Of a stretch of DNA of 32,625 nucleotides, positions 18,701 through 25,998 are shown in pieces. Source of the stretch: Clostridium polyendosporum (GTDB lineage: Bacteria; Bacillota; Clostridia; Clostridiales; Clostridiaceae). A model generated the notes under the pieces. The model ran no database searches and had not been told where the DNA came from. It worked only from the letters and a program-made list of their open reading frames with translations. Each line of letters starts with the position of its first letter. The stretch's first letter is position 1. Location: assembly GCF_018332455.1 (NCBI RefSeq), contig NZ_BOPZ01000035.1:1-32625 (forward strand), given 5' to 3'. Position numbers and translations under genes: made by a program.

Positions 18701-19189
18701 AGCACTATATTCTGTCCATGTCTTTCCGTTATCTTTACTATATGCAATACTCTGTTCTTGACCCCCAGCTCCACACGCATTGGTAAATAAAGCAACTAAT
18801 CCAGTTTTATCCGGTGTATCATTAAAGAAACCACTGCTATTATTCCAGTCTACAACTACACTACCAGAAAAAATATCTCCATTTTTATCTGGATAAAGAG
18901 AAATAGGTTCCTGCGTCCAGTTTACTAAATCTTTACTTACCGCATGCCCCCAGTGCATAGGTCCCCAAACTGTAGAATTGGGATAATATTGATAGAATAA
19001 ATGATATTCTCCCTTATAGTACACCATACCATTGGGATCATTCATCCAACCAGTATCTGGCGTATAGTGATATTGAGGTCGATATACCTCATTTCTATAT
19101 GTTTTAGAAGTAGCTGCGTTTGCTAAATTAAAATTTGCACTAGTAAAAAATAAACTAAGCAATAATGCTCCTATAACCTTAGATTTCAT
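15788..19189 (-). CDS. sacC: Secreted multidomain GH32 levanase / exo-fructosidase
   Basis: An 1133-residue exported fructan hydrolase. Signal peptide: 1-26 (cleavage near ANAA). The five-bladed GH32 catalytic domain starts at about 37 with nucleophile D51 in WMNDPNG, continues through FRDP (D177) and WECPDLF (acid/base E229), and is then interrupted. After GDFDGNTF (about 281) come an Ig-like segment (about 295-370) and a carbohydrate-binding-like domain (about 390-545). The propeller resumes at NWLDYGPDFYAGVTWSD (about 557). The GH32 C-terminal beta-sandwich follows (about 640-800), then a second copy of the inserted module (about 822-970, FETGNLTGWTASG) and a terminal CBM66/LamG-like domain (about 985-1133) like that of Bacillus SacC. 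It is the last gene after levDEFG. Levan is the likely substrate; inulin or sucrose is also possible. No sortase signal was seen. Confidence 0.93.
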   Translation of the reverse strand: MKSKVIGALLLSLFFTSANFNLANAATSKTYRNEVYRPQYHYTPDTGWMNDPNGMVYYKGEYHLFYQYYPNSTVWGPMHWGHAVSKDLVNWTQEPISLYPDKNGDIFSGSVVVDWNNSSGFFNDTPDKTGLVALFTNACGAGGQEQSIAYSKDNGKTWTEYSANPVIPNQGTGDFRDPKVSWDDTHKKWVMTLAVQNRVEFYTSSNLKNWTKSGEFGRQGQGSHAGVWECPDLFQLPVDGQTGKSKWVLLLSLGASATVDSPPAGGSGMMYFVGDFDGNTFTADPQYTVTNNVGNNDLVKGYDLMPGDSVRVYDSQTGGNKLGEGTVPANQSSVSVQLTKDLGTNKGKAWISVVKDGKEQNRQEKDYDAEKAAINSGISGTTEVPAGQDITNAGFETGNLTGWTATGTEWSNKNITDITTWWGGLFNRSGKYHCLGYIDPATGGLGDAGTGTLESSEFTLGGNGQINFLVAGGDDVKNLYVTLETADGNELSQFKASGANSESYRRIVWDASAYIGQKLRIKVVDKSTGGWGHLNVDDFRVYNTVPYQNTLDVQPINWLDYGPDFYAGVTWSDTVKRSDVADSKYGKYIPDGKRILLGWMSNWAYANSTPTSTWRSAMTIPREAKLVATNDGYKLTQQPVSQLESLRQAPIKTLSDIIVQSGVSNLLSGVSGNTLEITSEFNVDSSTASEFGIKVKVGGNQETTIGYDPKTSTLFLDRSKSGGFTYPEYMPLKQQVVMKPVNGKIQLQIFVDKSSVEVFGNNGLVSITDQIFSNDSSKGVQLYSTGGKTSVNSLKVYPLKSATFTPNVNKTLPYDQNKVPNNIINGNFETGNLTGWTASGNSPETFAASSASTYWNDNHSYNKQGKYFLSSGVNGDDYRGVLKSNYFKLDGNGKINFLVSGGNQADRQYVALVRGSDDKELFTATGTNDEAFRRVEWDASKYIGEVLYIKVVDYNVGDWSHINVDDINVSHFNTNLKALKSSDGTWGEIGPYGIQGSSNSNGFYMASPNAKDFTYEAEISNLTDASKTNTVAGGLVFGADNDLTKAYVYNIDPSKNEIRLFNKKDGKDVVAPVKKTLSRDKSYKLKVVISGQNIKVYLDDEKIIDVNVTDYTGGKVGLDVSNGSAAFQNVYLR

Positions 19190-19219
19190 TGTTTTCCTCC
19201 TTCTCTTCTCTTAGTTTTA

Positions 19220-20041
19220 CTATTTTAATATTCCAAAAGCATATCCTAAAATACCAATGGCAAATAATGCAAATATTAGTACAATTGCATTTACTTTTTT
19301 CTTTAATAGATTCATACATAAGAAAGTTAATAATAATGGTAGTAGTCCTGGTAATAATTGATCTAGTATATTCTGAACTGTTGTTATTACTTCTTTTCCG
19401 TCTGCACCTTTAACTGTTGATACTACTAATGGTACATTCATGCTTGTCCACTTTGATACTAGTGCACCCATTACAAATAGTCCTAGGATTGAAGCTCCCT
19501 CTGTTAGCTTTTGAAGCTTGTTTCCACCCATATCAGAAACAACTTCTGTTCCTTTTTCATATCCGTACTTTAGTCCAAACCATTTTGTTGATAATCTTAA
19601 TACATTAAACAATACAAAGAATAGTATAGGCCCTAATATATTTCCTGTCATTGCTAATGATGCACCTAAAGCAGCTGTTACCGGTCTAAATGTTCCCCAG
19701 AATAGCGGGTCACCAACTCCAGCAAGTGGTCCCATAAGTCCTACCTTTACACCACTTATTGAAGCATCATCAATTGGAGCTCCATTTGCTCTTTGCTCTT
19801 CCATTGCTGCAGTTACACCCATAATTGGATTTGCTATAAATGGTTGAGTGTTAAAAAACTCTAGGTGTCTTTTTAATGCTGCTTTTAATTCTTCGCCTTT
19901 GTATAATTTTTTTAATGCTGGAATCATTGAAAAACAATATCCTACAGCCTGCATTCTTTCAAAGTTGAAAGAACCTAAAAGGAAATTTGAACGAATAAAC
20001 ATGCTCATTATATCTTTTTTATCTAATCTTTTTTCACTCAT
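19220..20041 (-). CDS. levG: Mannose-family PTS component IID
   Basis: A 273-residue membrane subunit of a mannose/fructose-class PTS permease. The N-terminal cytoplasmic part (KKDIMSMFIRSNFLLGSFNFERMQ) and the GLMGPLAGVGDPLFWGT signature are diagnostic of IID. Hydrophobic helices follow at the C-terminus (about 225-270). With IIC it forms the fructose translocation channel, delivering fructose 1-phosphate in the Bacillus levanase system. It lies 13 nt after levF, with GGAGG before its ATG, and 30 nt before sacC. In B. subtilis LevG also takes part in negative control of LevR; here that is inference by homology. Confidence 0.94.
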   Translation of the reverse strand: MSEKRLDKKDIMSMFIRSNFLLGSFNFERMQAVGYCFSMIPALKKLYKGEELKAALKRHLEFFNTQPFIANPIMGVTAAMEEQRANGAPIDDASISGVKVGLMGPLAGVGDPLFWGTFRPVTAALGASLAMTGNILGPILFFVLFNVLRLSTKWFGLKYGYEKGTEVVSDMGGNKLQKLTEGASILGLFVMGALVSKWTSMNVPLVVSTVKGADGKEVITTVQNILDQLLPGLLPLLLTFLCMNLLKKKVNAIVLIFALFAIGILGYAFGILK

Positions 20042-20054
20042 TGCTTTTTCCTCC

Positions 20055-20825
20055 CTATATAACGTCTAGTTCATCAATAACCGCTGATGATGCATTGTAT
20101 TTTGGACTTTGTTGAATATAAATTATTGCACCAACTGTACCTAATATACCTAATGCTACTAGGTTAAAGCTTGTAAATGCTGCTACAACAAATCCTAAGA
20201 AAAAGAATGGCATTAAGTGTTTTGCTTCCATCATATTGATTACCATTGCATATCCAACAACTACTATAAACCCACCTGCTACTTGTAATCCTCTTGTAAT
20301 AACTTCTGGTATTGCAGCTAACATTAGGTTAACACCTTCTGTTCCAGCTACCGCTGCTACTAATGCTGCTGGGATGGCTACACGTACTGCTTGAATTCCT
20401 AAAGCTGCTATATGACATCTTTCTATTCCTGCTAGATTTCCATTTTCAGCATGTTTATCTGCTCTATGTTGGAAAAATACAGCTATTGTTCTTGCAAATA
20501 TTGTCATTACCTGTCCTGCTGCTGCTATTGGGATAGCTATTGCTATACCAGCACCTATTGATTGCTTTCCTACTATAACTAATATTGTAGAAACTACGCT
20601 AGCTAAAGCTGCATCTGGTGCCATAGCGGCTCCTACATTCATCCATCCAAGAGCCATCATTTCTAAAGTACCACCTAAAATAATTCCTGTTTTAAGATCA
20701 CCACACACAAGTCCTATTAAAGTACATGCAATTAATGGTCTATGTGTTTGTCCTTCATCAAGCACACTTCCCATACCTGTTATACATGCAATAATTACAA
20801 CTAAAATAATTTGAATAGTACTCAT
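20055..20825 (-). CDS. levF: Mannose-family PTS component IIC
   Basis: A 256-residue integral membrane protein. Strongly hydrophobic segments run throughout, with the IIC landmarks GDLKTGIILGGTLEMMALGWMN and AAMAPDAALAS near the N-terminus. It ends in a polar tail (SSAVIDELDVI). It is the channel-forming partner of LevG. GGAGG lies before its ATG, levE ends 32 nt upstream and levG begins 13 nt downstream, so all are in one transcript from the sigma-54 promoter at 21788-21807. Confidence 0.94.
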   Translation of the reverse strand: MSTIQIILVVIIACITGMGSVLDEGQTHRPLIACTLIGLVCGDLKTGIILGGTLEMMALGWMNVGAAMAPDAALASVVSTILVIVGKQSIGAGIAIAIPIAAAGQVMTIFARTIAVFFQHRADKHAENGNLAGIERCHIAALGIQAVRVAIPAALVAAVAGTEGVNLMLAAIPEVITRGLQVAGGFIVVVGYAMVINMMEAKHLMPFFFLGFVVAAFTSFNLVALGILGTVGAIIYIQQSPKYNASSAVIDELDVI

Positions 20826-20857
20826 AACTTAACAACCTCCCAATAAATTCTTCATTA

Positions 20858-21331
20858 TTAAATTTTTGTCATAATATCAACTTTTGGATCAGAAGCAAGT
20901 TTTCTTATCTCTAATTCTACTCCCTTTTCATTTAGCTTTTTAAATGCTTCAACATCTTTCTTATCTACTGAAACCGCACCAGTAATTTGAGTTTTACCTT
21001 CTTTAAAACACATTCCACCTATATTTACTGATTTAATATCTACTCCACCTTCAACAAGTCTTAAAACATCTGTTGGATTTGTGAATAAGAACATAGTTTT
21101 AAAGCTAGCATATTTCGGATTTTTGTAAACTTCTATAACTTTATCAATTTCTAATACGTGAGCTTTAACTCCTGGAGGAGCAACTTGTAGTAAAAGAGTT
21201 TTTCTTAAATTATCATTCGCCACCTCATCACTACAAACAAAAATTCTGTTACATCCTGATACCTTTGTCCAAACTGTTGCCACCTGACCATGAATTAATC
21301 TGTCATCGATTCTTGCTAAAGAAATTTCCAT
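20858..21331 (-). CDS. levE: Mannose-family PTS component IIB
   Basis: A 157-residue cytoplasmic phosphocarrier. The phospho-histidine is H14 in RIDDRLIHGQVATVW, the hallmark of IIB of the mannose class. I place the start at the ATG of MEISLARIDD (21331), because AGGAGGAATTATAAA precedes it at good spacing. An in-frame ATG 21 nt earlier would add MKRRNYK and lies inside the levD coding end without its own site. The SD is formed by the Glu-Glu-Glu-Leu codons at the end of levD, and the levD stop is adjacent, which suggests translational coupling. The product transfers phosphate from LevD to fructose bound by LevF/LevG. In B. subtilis LevE also phosphorylates and inhibits LevR. Confidence 0.93.
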   Translation of the reverse strand: MEISLARIDDRLIHGQVATVWTKVSGCNRIFVCSDEVANDNLRKTLLLQVAPPGVKAHVLEIDKVIEVYKNPKYASFKTMFLFTNPTDVLRLVEGGVDIKSVNIGGMCFKEGKTQITGAVSVDKKDVEAFKKLNEKGVELEIRKLASDPKVDIMTKI

Positions 21332-21332
21332 T

Positions 21333-21752
21333 TTATAATTCCTCCTCTTCATTATCTTCTACACTTGACTTAAATGATTTTACTGCATCTTTTGCAGCAT
21401 TCTTAGCTGTCTCTACTAATTCTGATACACTTAGAAAACTTCTTGAACCATATACCTCAAGAAGCATAGGTAAGCTTACCCCTGTAACTATATCCATATT
21501 TTCATTGTTTACTGCTATTCTACTGGCTGCATTAAATGGACTTCCTCCAAATAAATCAACCATAAAAAGCACTCCTTGAGTACAATCTAAACCTTTCATA
21601 ACTTCTGTATACTTTTGTACTAAACCATCAGCACCTTCTCCTGGTTCAAATGTAACTACGCCCACATTCTCCTGCTTTCCAAATATCATTTCAGATGATC
21701 TTACTATTTCTTGTGAGAATTTACCGTGGGTACCTACTATCACTGCTACCAT
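21333..21752 (-). CDS. levD: Mannose-family PTS component IIA
   Basis: A 139-residue cytoplasmic phosphocarrier. Phospho-histidine H9 sits in VIVGTHGKFSQE, and GVLFMVDLFGGSPFNAA (about 58-74) is the second IIA(Man) signature. It accepts phosphate from HPr and passes it to LevE. It is the first gene behind the sigma-54 promoter, with GGAGGCAAGATA before the ATG. The C-terminus is acidic (SSVEDNEEEEL), and its codons double as the ribosome binding site of levE. Confidence 0.94.
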   Translation of the reverse strand: MVAVIVGTHGKFSQEIVRSSEMIFGKQENVGVVTFEPGEGADGLVQKYTEVMKGLDCTQGVLFMVDLFGGSPFNAASRIAVNNENMDIVTGVSLPMLLEVYGSRSFLSVSELVETAKNAAKDAVKSFKSSVEDNEEEEL

Positions 21753-21787
21753 TATCTTGCCTCCTTATTTGTTTTTACATTAGTATT

Positions 21788-21807
21788 AATAGCAATTCCT
21801 ATGCCAA
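21788..21807 (-). promoter_or_regulatory. Sigma-54 (-24/-12) promoter of levDEFG-sacC
   Basis: On the minus strand TTGGCAT (-24 region) and TTGCT (-12 region) are spaced so that GG and GC are exactly 12 nt apart, as required for RpoN/SigL. It lies 36 nt before levD, just downstream of the gene for the sigma-54 activator LevR. Predicted start near 21780. Confidence 0.88.
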
Positions 21808-21811
21808 GATT

Positions 21812-21820
21812 TTGTATCAA
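21812..21820 (-). promoter_or_regulatory. Inverted TTGATACAA copy next to the -24 element
   Basis: Plus-strand TTGTATCAA, the inverse of the two upstream sites. With 21858-21868 it forms a perfect 11-bp inverted repeat (TTTGTATCAAA / TTTGATACAAA). Its position about 5 nt upstream of the -24 region is unusual for an activator site and could hinder polymerase. Confidence 0.5.
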
Positions 21821-21858
21821 AACATTTAAGTATTCTTTTGGGGGTATAATCAATTTAT

Positions 21859-21888
21859 TTGATACAAAACTTTATATGATTGATACAA
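21859..21888 (-). promoter_or_regulatory. Candidate LevR upstream activating sequence
   Basis: Two direct copies of TTGATACAA (plus strand 21859-21867 and 21880-21888) are 21 bp apart, two helical turns, and about 80-108 bp upstream of the predicted start. This is the usual distance for a sigma-54 enhancer. LevR binding is inferred from context. Confidence 0.65.
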
Positions 21889-21893
21889 CTGCT

Positions 21894-24707
21894 CTACAAT
21901 TCCAATATTTTTTGGCAACTTCTTATACTTGTTGATACTTCTAAATTAAGCATTTCGCAAATATAATATTTTTCATCCTCAGTTAAGGTTAGGTTCAGCG
22001 ATTTTTTAAATATTTTACATCCATTATTTACTGCACTTATAACTTTTTTATCAATTTCCTCTTTATTTCCTTCATAACGTAATTCTCCGCCAGTTATAGC
22101 TCTTTCTAATGCATAAGCCGCATGGTTGATGATACTTATTTTAGTTCTATTATCTAATTCTGTTTCCAACGCTTTTTCTAACGCTCTCATAAATTCCATT
22201 AACAGACCAATTATCTTCCGGGGATTTAAGTAGGTAAGAAACTCTTCTAGACTATTTTCACATAAGTCTTTTATGACAATATTTTTATCATCATTTACAA
22301 TAGTTAGGTTATTGTTAATTAAGAGTTCTCTCAGCATCTTTTCTCCGTTAGTATCCATAAGTTTTTCAAGGGAAATAAAAGGTATATTTTCATTAGGTCT
22401 CTTTATTCCTATAGCTACCAAAACATTATACTTTTTCTGCAGCTCTTTTATCTTCTTGTCAAGTTCCCTTACTCCTACAGCTACAACTTTTATACTTTCT
22501 CCGGTTAAATTACATACTATTCTTTCTACTATCTGTTTTAACTTTTCTGCAGTACCTTCCCCTGAAGCACATACTGTAACGATTACCTTATTACTTATAC
22601 AGTTCTTTTCATTTAAATAGCTATTATATCCCTTAAAGTCCTTTAAGGAGTTATATATATCTTCAAGCTTCATATCCAAAATGCTTGATTTCCTTATAGC
22701 TTCAAGTATTAAAGGAGTAGATACCATATCTATGGTTCTAACTTGAATACCTGTTCTCTCAACTATAGTGGCTTCAAATTTTACTAAAGAACCCATATCT
22801 ACAAGTAATAGTACCCCTCTGTCACTATTCACCTCTTTAACTTTATCTATAACAACCTCTAATATTTCTTTGGGACTTACGTCAAGTGGCATATCAACAG
22901 CACATATATTAGAATTTCCTAATAAACTTTTTGCAATATTAACCATACCGCTTGCTATGGAATTTCCATGGGCAGCTACCACAATTCCAACGTCTCCACC
23001 TCTGTCCTCTTCTACTGATTTTAACAGTATAGCTATATAAGTTACTTCTACTTCGGGCACACGTATACCAAATTTTTCACTTATCAAATTTTTAATTTTT
23101 AATGCAACGCGATATTCTTCATCCTTGTTATTCACTGTGTTGTATGTGTTTCTACCATTATATTTTTTCTCTTTTATTCTTTTTAGGAAGGCACTAAGAT
23201 GCAGACTTAAAGCATATATGAATCTATCGCTGTACTTTCTATTTAGCTCGTCTTCAGCTAAGATTTTTATCTGTTCTGTAAATTCTAAAGTTTCCTTATC
23301 TACAATTTTTAAAATTCTATCTTTATTTTCCTTATTTTTAGTGAACTTATTATAGAAGCTTTTTATATGAATATTTACCTCTGTGGTAATAAACTTATTA
23401 ATATAATCACTATCCATCCCCTCTTCCTTTAGTAAGCTTAACTTGTCCTCTATGATTTTATAAAGATTAAAGGGAGGTTCATAAGAATCAGCCCCTTCTA
23501 TAAGGACTTTGTAACCATTTGGACTTATCAGTAAAGGTTTACCTAGGATAGTATCCAACTGCTGAAATTCCTTTCTATCTCTTCCTATTTCAAAGAAACC
23601 ATCTCTTATATTAGAAGATAAAGCTTTAAAATCTAATTCTATATAATCCTTATTATTATTTATACTATCTAAGAAACCCTTGGCACAGGTAAGTTGGATA
23701 TTAGATTTTAACTGTCCAATATTTCCATAGGTAGCGCTCCCTATTAAAGCTTTAACAACTTCAGTAGAAGCTTTAATAGGCTTGTTCACTCTATGTGCTT
23801 CACTTAAAAATAAATGTGTTATTATCTCTACTTTTTCTTCATTGGTTCTTTCTTGAAGTGACGGTATATTTATTGTTATTGGTATTCTTCTCATAAAAGT
23901 TTTTAGCATATAGGAATCAGTATCTTCTGTAGTTGCTCCTATTATAAGCACGTCGGCTTTTCTTGTTCTTTCAGTTTCTCCCAGCTTATTATATTCTCCT
24001 GTATCCATGAAATAAAATATCATTTCTTGCCCCTCTGGAGGTAATCTATGTATCTCATCTAGAAACAAAATACCTCCATTAGCCTTTTCTACAAGTCCTG
24101 ACTTTTCAGAATCTGCCCCAGTAAAAGCACCCTTTATGTGTCCAAAAATATGAGCTAGCAATAATTGAGGGTTATTGTAATAATCTGCACAGTTAAAAAC
24201 AATGAAAGGTGACTTATCTGAAAATCTGTTTACAAATTTTCCGTAGTTATACATCATCTTTGCAAATAAAGTCTTTCCTACTCCTGTTTGACCAATAATC
24301 AGTGTATTCAGTCCTCCAGGTGGGTATAATATAGCAGCCTTTGCTTGTTCTATTTGATTTCTTAAGCTTTTTTCCGCACCTATCAATAGCTTAAATGGTT
24401 CCTTCTTCTCGTTATCTAAAATGATATCGTTAACACTTCTTACTTCAATAATTTCATCCTCAAGTTTAATATCTAGTATTTCTTCCACAGCAGCCTTATG
24501 CAAAAACCTAACAGGTCTTGCCTTTATCTTTATTACCTTATTTAACCTTAAAAGCTCATTAAGTTCTTTGCTCACATTGTTTCTTAACATGCTTAGTTCT
24601 TCTGCAATTTTAATAGATGTAAAACCTATATCATTTACTAGATCTTCTTTTGAGAGTTTTTTTGTATTATTTTCAAGATAACAATAAATCTTTTCTATCC
24701 TTTTCAT
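21894..24707 (-). CDS. levR: LevR-type sigma-54 activator with PTS regulatory domains
   Basis: An enhancer-binding protein of about 937 residues that activates sigma-54 RNA polymerase at the lev promoter. Numbering here is from an upstream in-frame ATG (24728). Domains: N-terminal helix-turn-helix (about 10-65); AAA+ ATPase (about 110-350) with Walker A GQTGVGKT (146-153), GAFTGA (200-205) that contacts sigma-54, and Walker B GGILFLDE; PRD1 (about 450-560, His near 510 in LSLHLSAF); IIA(Man)-like domain (about 578-690, H587 in AAHGNS); IIB-like domain (about 713-790, C720 in TVCASGEGT); PRD2 (about 830-940, H869). The likely start is the ATG of MKRIEKIYCYLE (24707), preceded by GGAGGTGG; the upstream ATG has no site. 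The layout matches Bacillus LevR. HPr- and LevE-dependent phosphorylation would set activity. It overlaps the HAD gene. Confidence 0.95.
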   Translation of the reverse strand: MKRIEKIYCYLENNTKKLSKEDLVNDIGFTSIKIAEELSMLRNNVSKELNELLRLNKVIKIKARPVRFLHKAAVEEILDIKLEDEIIEVRSVNDIILDNEKKEPFKLLIGAEKSLRNQIEQAKAAILYPPGGLNTLIIGQTGVGKTLFAKMMYNYGKFVNRFSDKSPFIVFNCADYYNNPQLLLAHIFGHIKGAFTGADSEKSGLVEKANGGILFLDEIHRLPPEGQEMIFYFMDTGEYNKLGETERTRKADVLIIGATTEDTDSYMLKTFMRRIPITINIPSLQERTNEEKVEIITHLFLSEAHRVNKPIKASTEVVKALIGSATYGNIGQLKSNIQLTCAKGFLDSINNNKDYIELDFKALSSNIRDGFFEIGRDRKEFQQLDTILGKPLLISPNGYKVLIEGADSYEPPFNLYKIIEDKLSLLKEEGMDSDYINKFITTEVNIHIKSFYNKFTKNKENKDRILKIVDKETLEFTEQIKILAEDELNRKYSDRFIYALSLHLSAFLKRIKEKKYNGRNTYNTVNNKDEEYRVALKIKNLISEKFGIRVPEVEVTYIAILLKSVEEDRGGDVGIVVAAHGNSIASGMVNIAKSLLGNSNICAVDMPLDVSPKEILEVVIDKVKEVNSDRGVLLLVDMGSLVKFEATIVERTGIQVRTIDMVSTPLILEAIRKSSILDMKLEDIYNSLKDFKGYNSYLNEKNCISNKVIVTVCASGEGTAEKLKQIVERIVCNLTGESIKVVAVGVRELDKKIKELQKKYNVLVAIGIKRPNENIPFISLEKLMDTNGEKMLRELLINNNLTIVNDDKNIVIKDLCENSLEEFLTYLNPRKIIGLLMEFMRALEKALETELDNRTKISIINHAAYALERAITGGELRYEGNKEEIDKKVISAVNNGCKIFKKSLNLTLTEDEKYYICEMLNLEVSTSIRSCQKILEL

Positions 24708-25566
24708 TAGTACCACCTCCAGATTCATTAGTATTTAAATCATATCTATCTATTGTATATGCTACCCCATCTTCATCATTAGATAAAATTACATCATTAG
24801 CGACTTTTTTGACTTCATCTGGTGCATTTCCCATTGCGATGCCAAGTCCCGCATATTCAAGCATATCCATATCATTGTAGTTATCTCTAATTGTTATAAG
24901 CTCTGATTTATCTAATTTATACCTTTTTAGCAAAAATTCAATGGCAGAAGTTTTAGATGAACTCTTAGGTATTATTTCTAAATGAGTTGGTTTTGAAAGA
25001 TAGATATTTAAATTATCTCTAAATATTTCTTTTAGTATATCTTTCAACATCTGTATTTGCTCTGGCTTTCCCATACACACAATTTTGTTACAGCCTTCAT
25101 TATGTTCCTCCCACTTTTTTAAGAACTGATCATAATGGCTAATAATTGGATTTATATTTGTTATTTTCTTTTCTTGCAGTGCCCATTCATCCATCTTTTC
25201 TACATACCAATCATCATCCTTATATAAACTCGTGTGAATACCACAGTTTTGCACAGTAAATATACTACAATTTTGTACAGCAAATATTTCTTTTATATAA
25301 GAAGCATCTATATAATTGCTTTGTAAAATCTCTAAATTTTTATAAAGAATCAAAGATCCACTATAACAAATTATAGGCTCACATATACCTAACTCTCTTT
25401 GTAATAATAAAATTCCCTTGGGCATCCTTTCTGATACAAGAACAACTGGTATGTGTTTTTCATTTACCACTCTATTAATGATGCATCTGGTTTTTTCTGT
25501 AACTTGATGTTTTAAACTCAAAAGTGTACCATCAATATCTAAGCATATAAATTTAAATTTACTCAA
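24673..25566 (-). CDS. HAD-family (Cof-type) sugar phosphatase-like hydrolase
   Basis: A 297-residue cytoplasmic HAD hydrolase. Motif I is CLDIDGTLL (D9 nucleophile, D11), motif II the serine in VVLVSERMP, motif III the lysine in PKSSSKTSAIEFLL, and motif IV RDNYNDMDML. The two acidic residues of motif IV are kept, but the usual Gly before the first Asp is Arg. Translation starts at TTG, 6-7 nt after a strong AGGAGGGGG. The last 12 codons run through the levR start and its ribosome binding site encodes the Gly-Gly-Gly of the odd tail ESGGGTNEKDRKDLLLS, giving a 35-nt overlap with levR. It is thus probably co-transcribed with levR. Members dephosphorylate sugar phosphates; a role in relieving sugar-phosphate stress during levan use is inference. 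An internal 8-residue tandem repeat is listed separately. Confidence 0.88.
   Translation of the reverse strand: MSKFKFICLDIDGTLLSLKHQVTEKTRCIINRVVNEKHIPVVLVSERMPKGILLLQRELGICEPIICYSGSLILYKNLEILQSNYIDASYIKEIFAVQNCSIFTVQNCGIHTSLYKDDDWYVEKMDEWALQEKKITNINPIISHYDQFLKKWEEHNEGCNKIVCMGKPEQIQMLKDILKEIFRDNLNIYLSKPTHLEIIPKSSSKTSAIEFLLKRYKLDKSELITIRDNYNDMDMLEYAGLGIAMGNAPDEVKKVANDVILSNDEDGVAYTIDRYDLNTNESGGGTNEKDRKDLLLS
25241..25288 (-). repeat. 24-bp tandem duplication inside the HAD gene
   Basis: Units 25241-25264 and 25265-25288 match at 19 of 24 positions and encode AVQNCSIF and TVQNCGIH-like octets (..FAVQNCSIFTVQNCGI..). The frame is preserved. The repeat lies in the cap domain region, where sequence is variable in this family. 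Confidence 0.75.
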
Positions 25567-25667
25567 TTAACCCCCTCCTAATATTAAAATCTACACCTTT
25601 TATTTTTTATTCTGCAGTCACCTATTAAAAATTCATTTAATATGAAAATAAGATTTGTACAATGTGA

Positions 25668-25675
25668 TGTATCAA
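25668..25675 (-). promoter_or_regulatory. TTGATACA site upstream of the HAD-levR unit
   Basis: Minus-strand TTGATACA matches 8 of 9 bases of the repeated site at the lev promoter and lies about 100 nt before the HAD start. It may allow LevR autoregulation; no -24/-12 pair was found next to it. Confidence 0.3.
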
Positions 25676-25845
25676 ATAAATTTAATTTATGCAGAAGAAC
25701 ATATGCTATATTGCGTCACCTTTAAATAATTTGTTAGAAAGTATTAGTTCTAAATTATTAAAAAAGCTAAGAATTTTGACACTGTTTGAGCTTAAGCAAG
25801 TTTATCAAAGTTCTTAACTTTTTATTACCTTGTACCCTATATGCG

Positions 25846-25998
25846 TTACCTTATCATTTCCTTTTCTTTCTCAACAGCTAACTTGTAAATATAAAATCTT
25901 CGCCTTATAACATCTGAAAGCGCTTCTGCAGTACAACTATTATAATAGATAGCATGCGTTAACATAAATATTACGAACGCTTCCATATACAAATTCAT
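25846..25998 (-). CDS. Possible 50-residue small protein
   Basis: The frame MNLYMEAFVIFMLTHAIYYN.. has a hydrophobic start (about 6-18) and an amphipathic, charged end (..RRRFYIYKLAVEKEKEMIR). Residue composition looks protein-like in otherwise non-coding, AT-rich DNA, and two TGA codons precede it. AGGAAG lies directly against the first ATG (too close) or 12 nt from a second in-frame ATG at codon 5. I do not recognise a family. It could be a small membrane-associated peptide or a relic. Confidence 0.35.
   Translation of the reverse strand: MNLYMEAFVIFMLTHAIYYNSCTAEALSDVIRRRFYIYKLAVEKEKEMIR

Noticed and set aside
24708-24728. levR start at the upstream ATG (MNLEVVL..)
   Set aside because: That ATG has no SD, while GGAGGTGG lies between it and the next in-frame ATG at 24707 with suitable spacing.
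25914-25927. CcpA catabolite-response (cre) site, TGAAAGCGCTTCTG
   Set aside because: The left half fits the consensus but the last three positions do not, and it lies inside a possible small frame far from the HAD-levR start.
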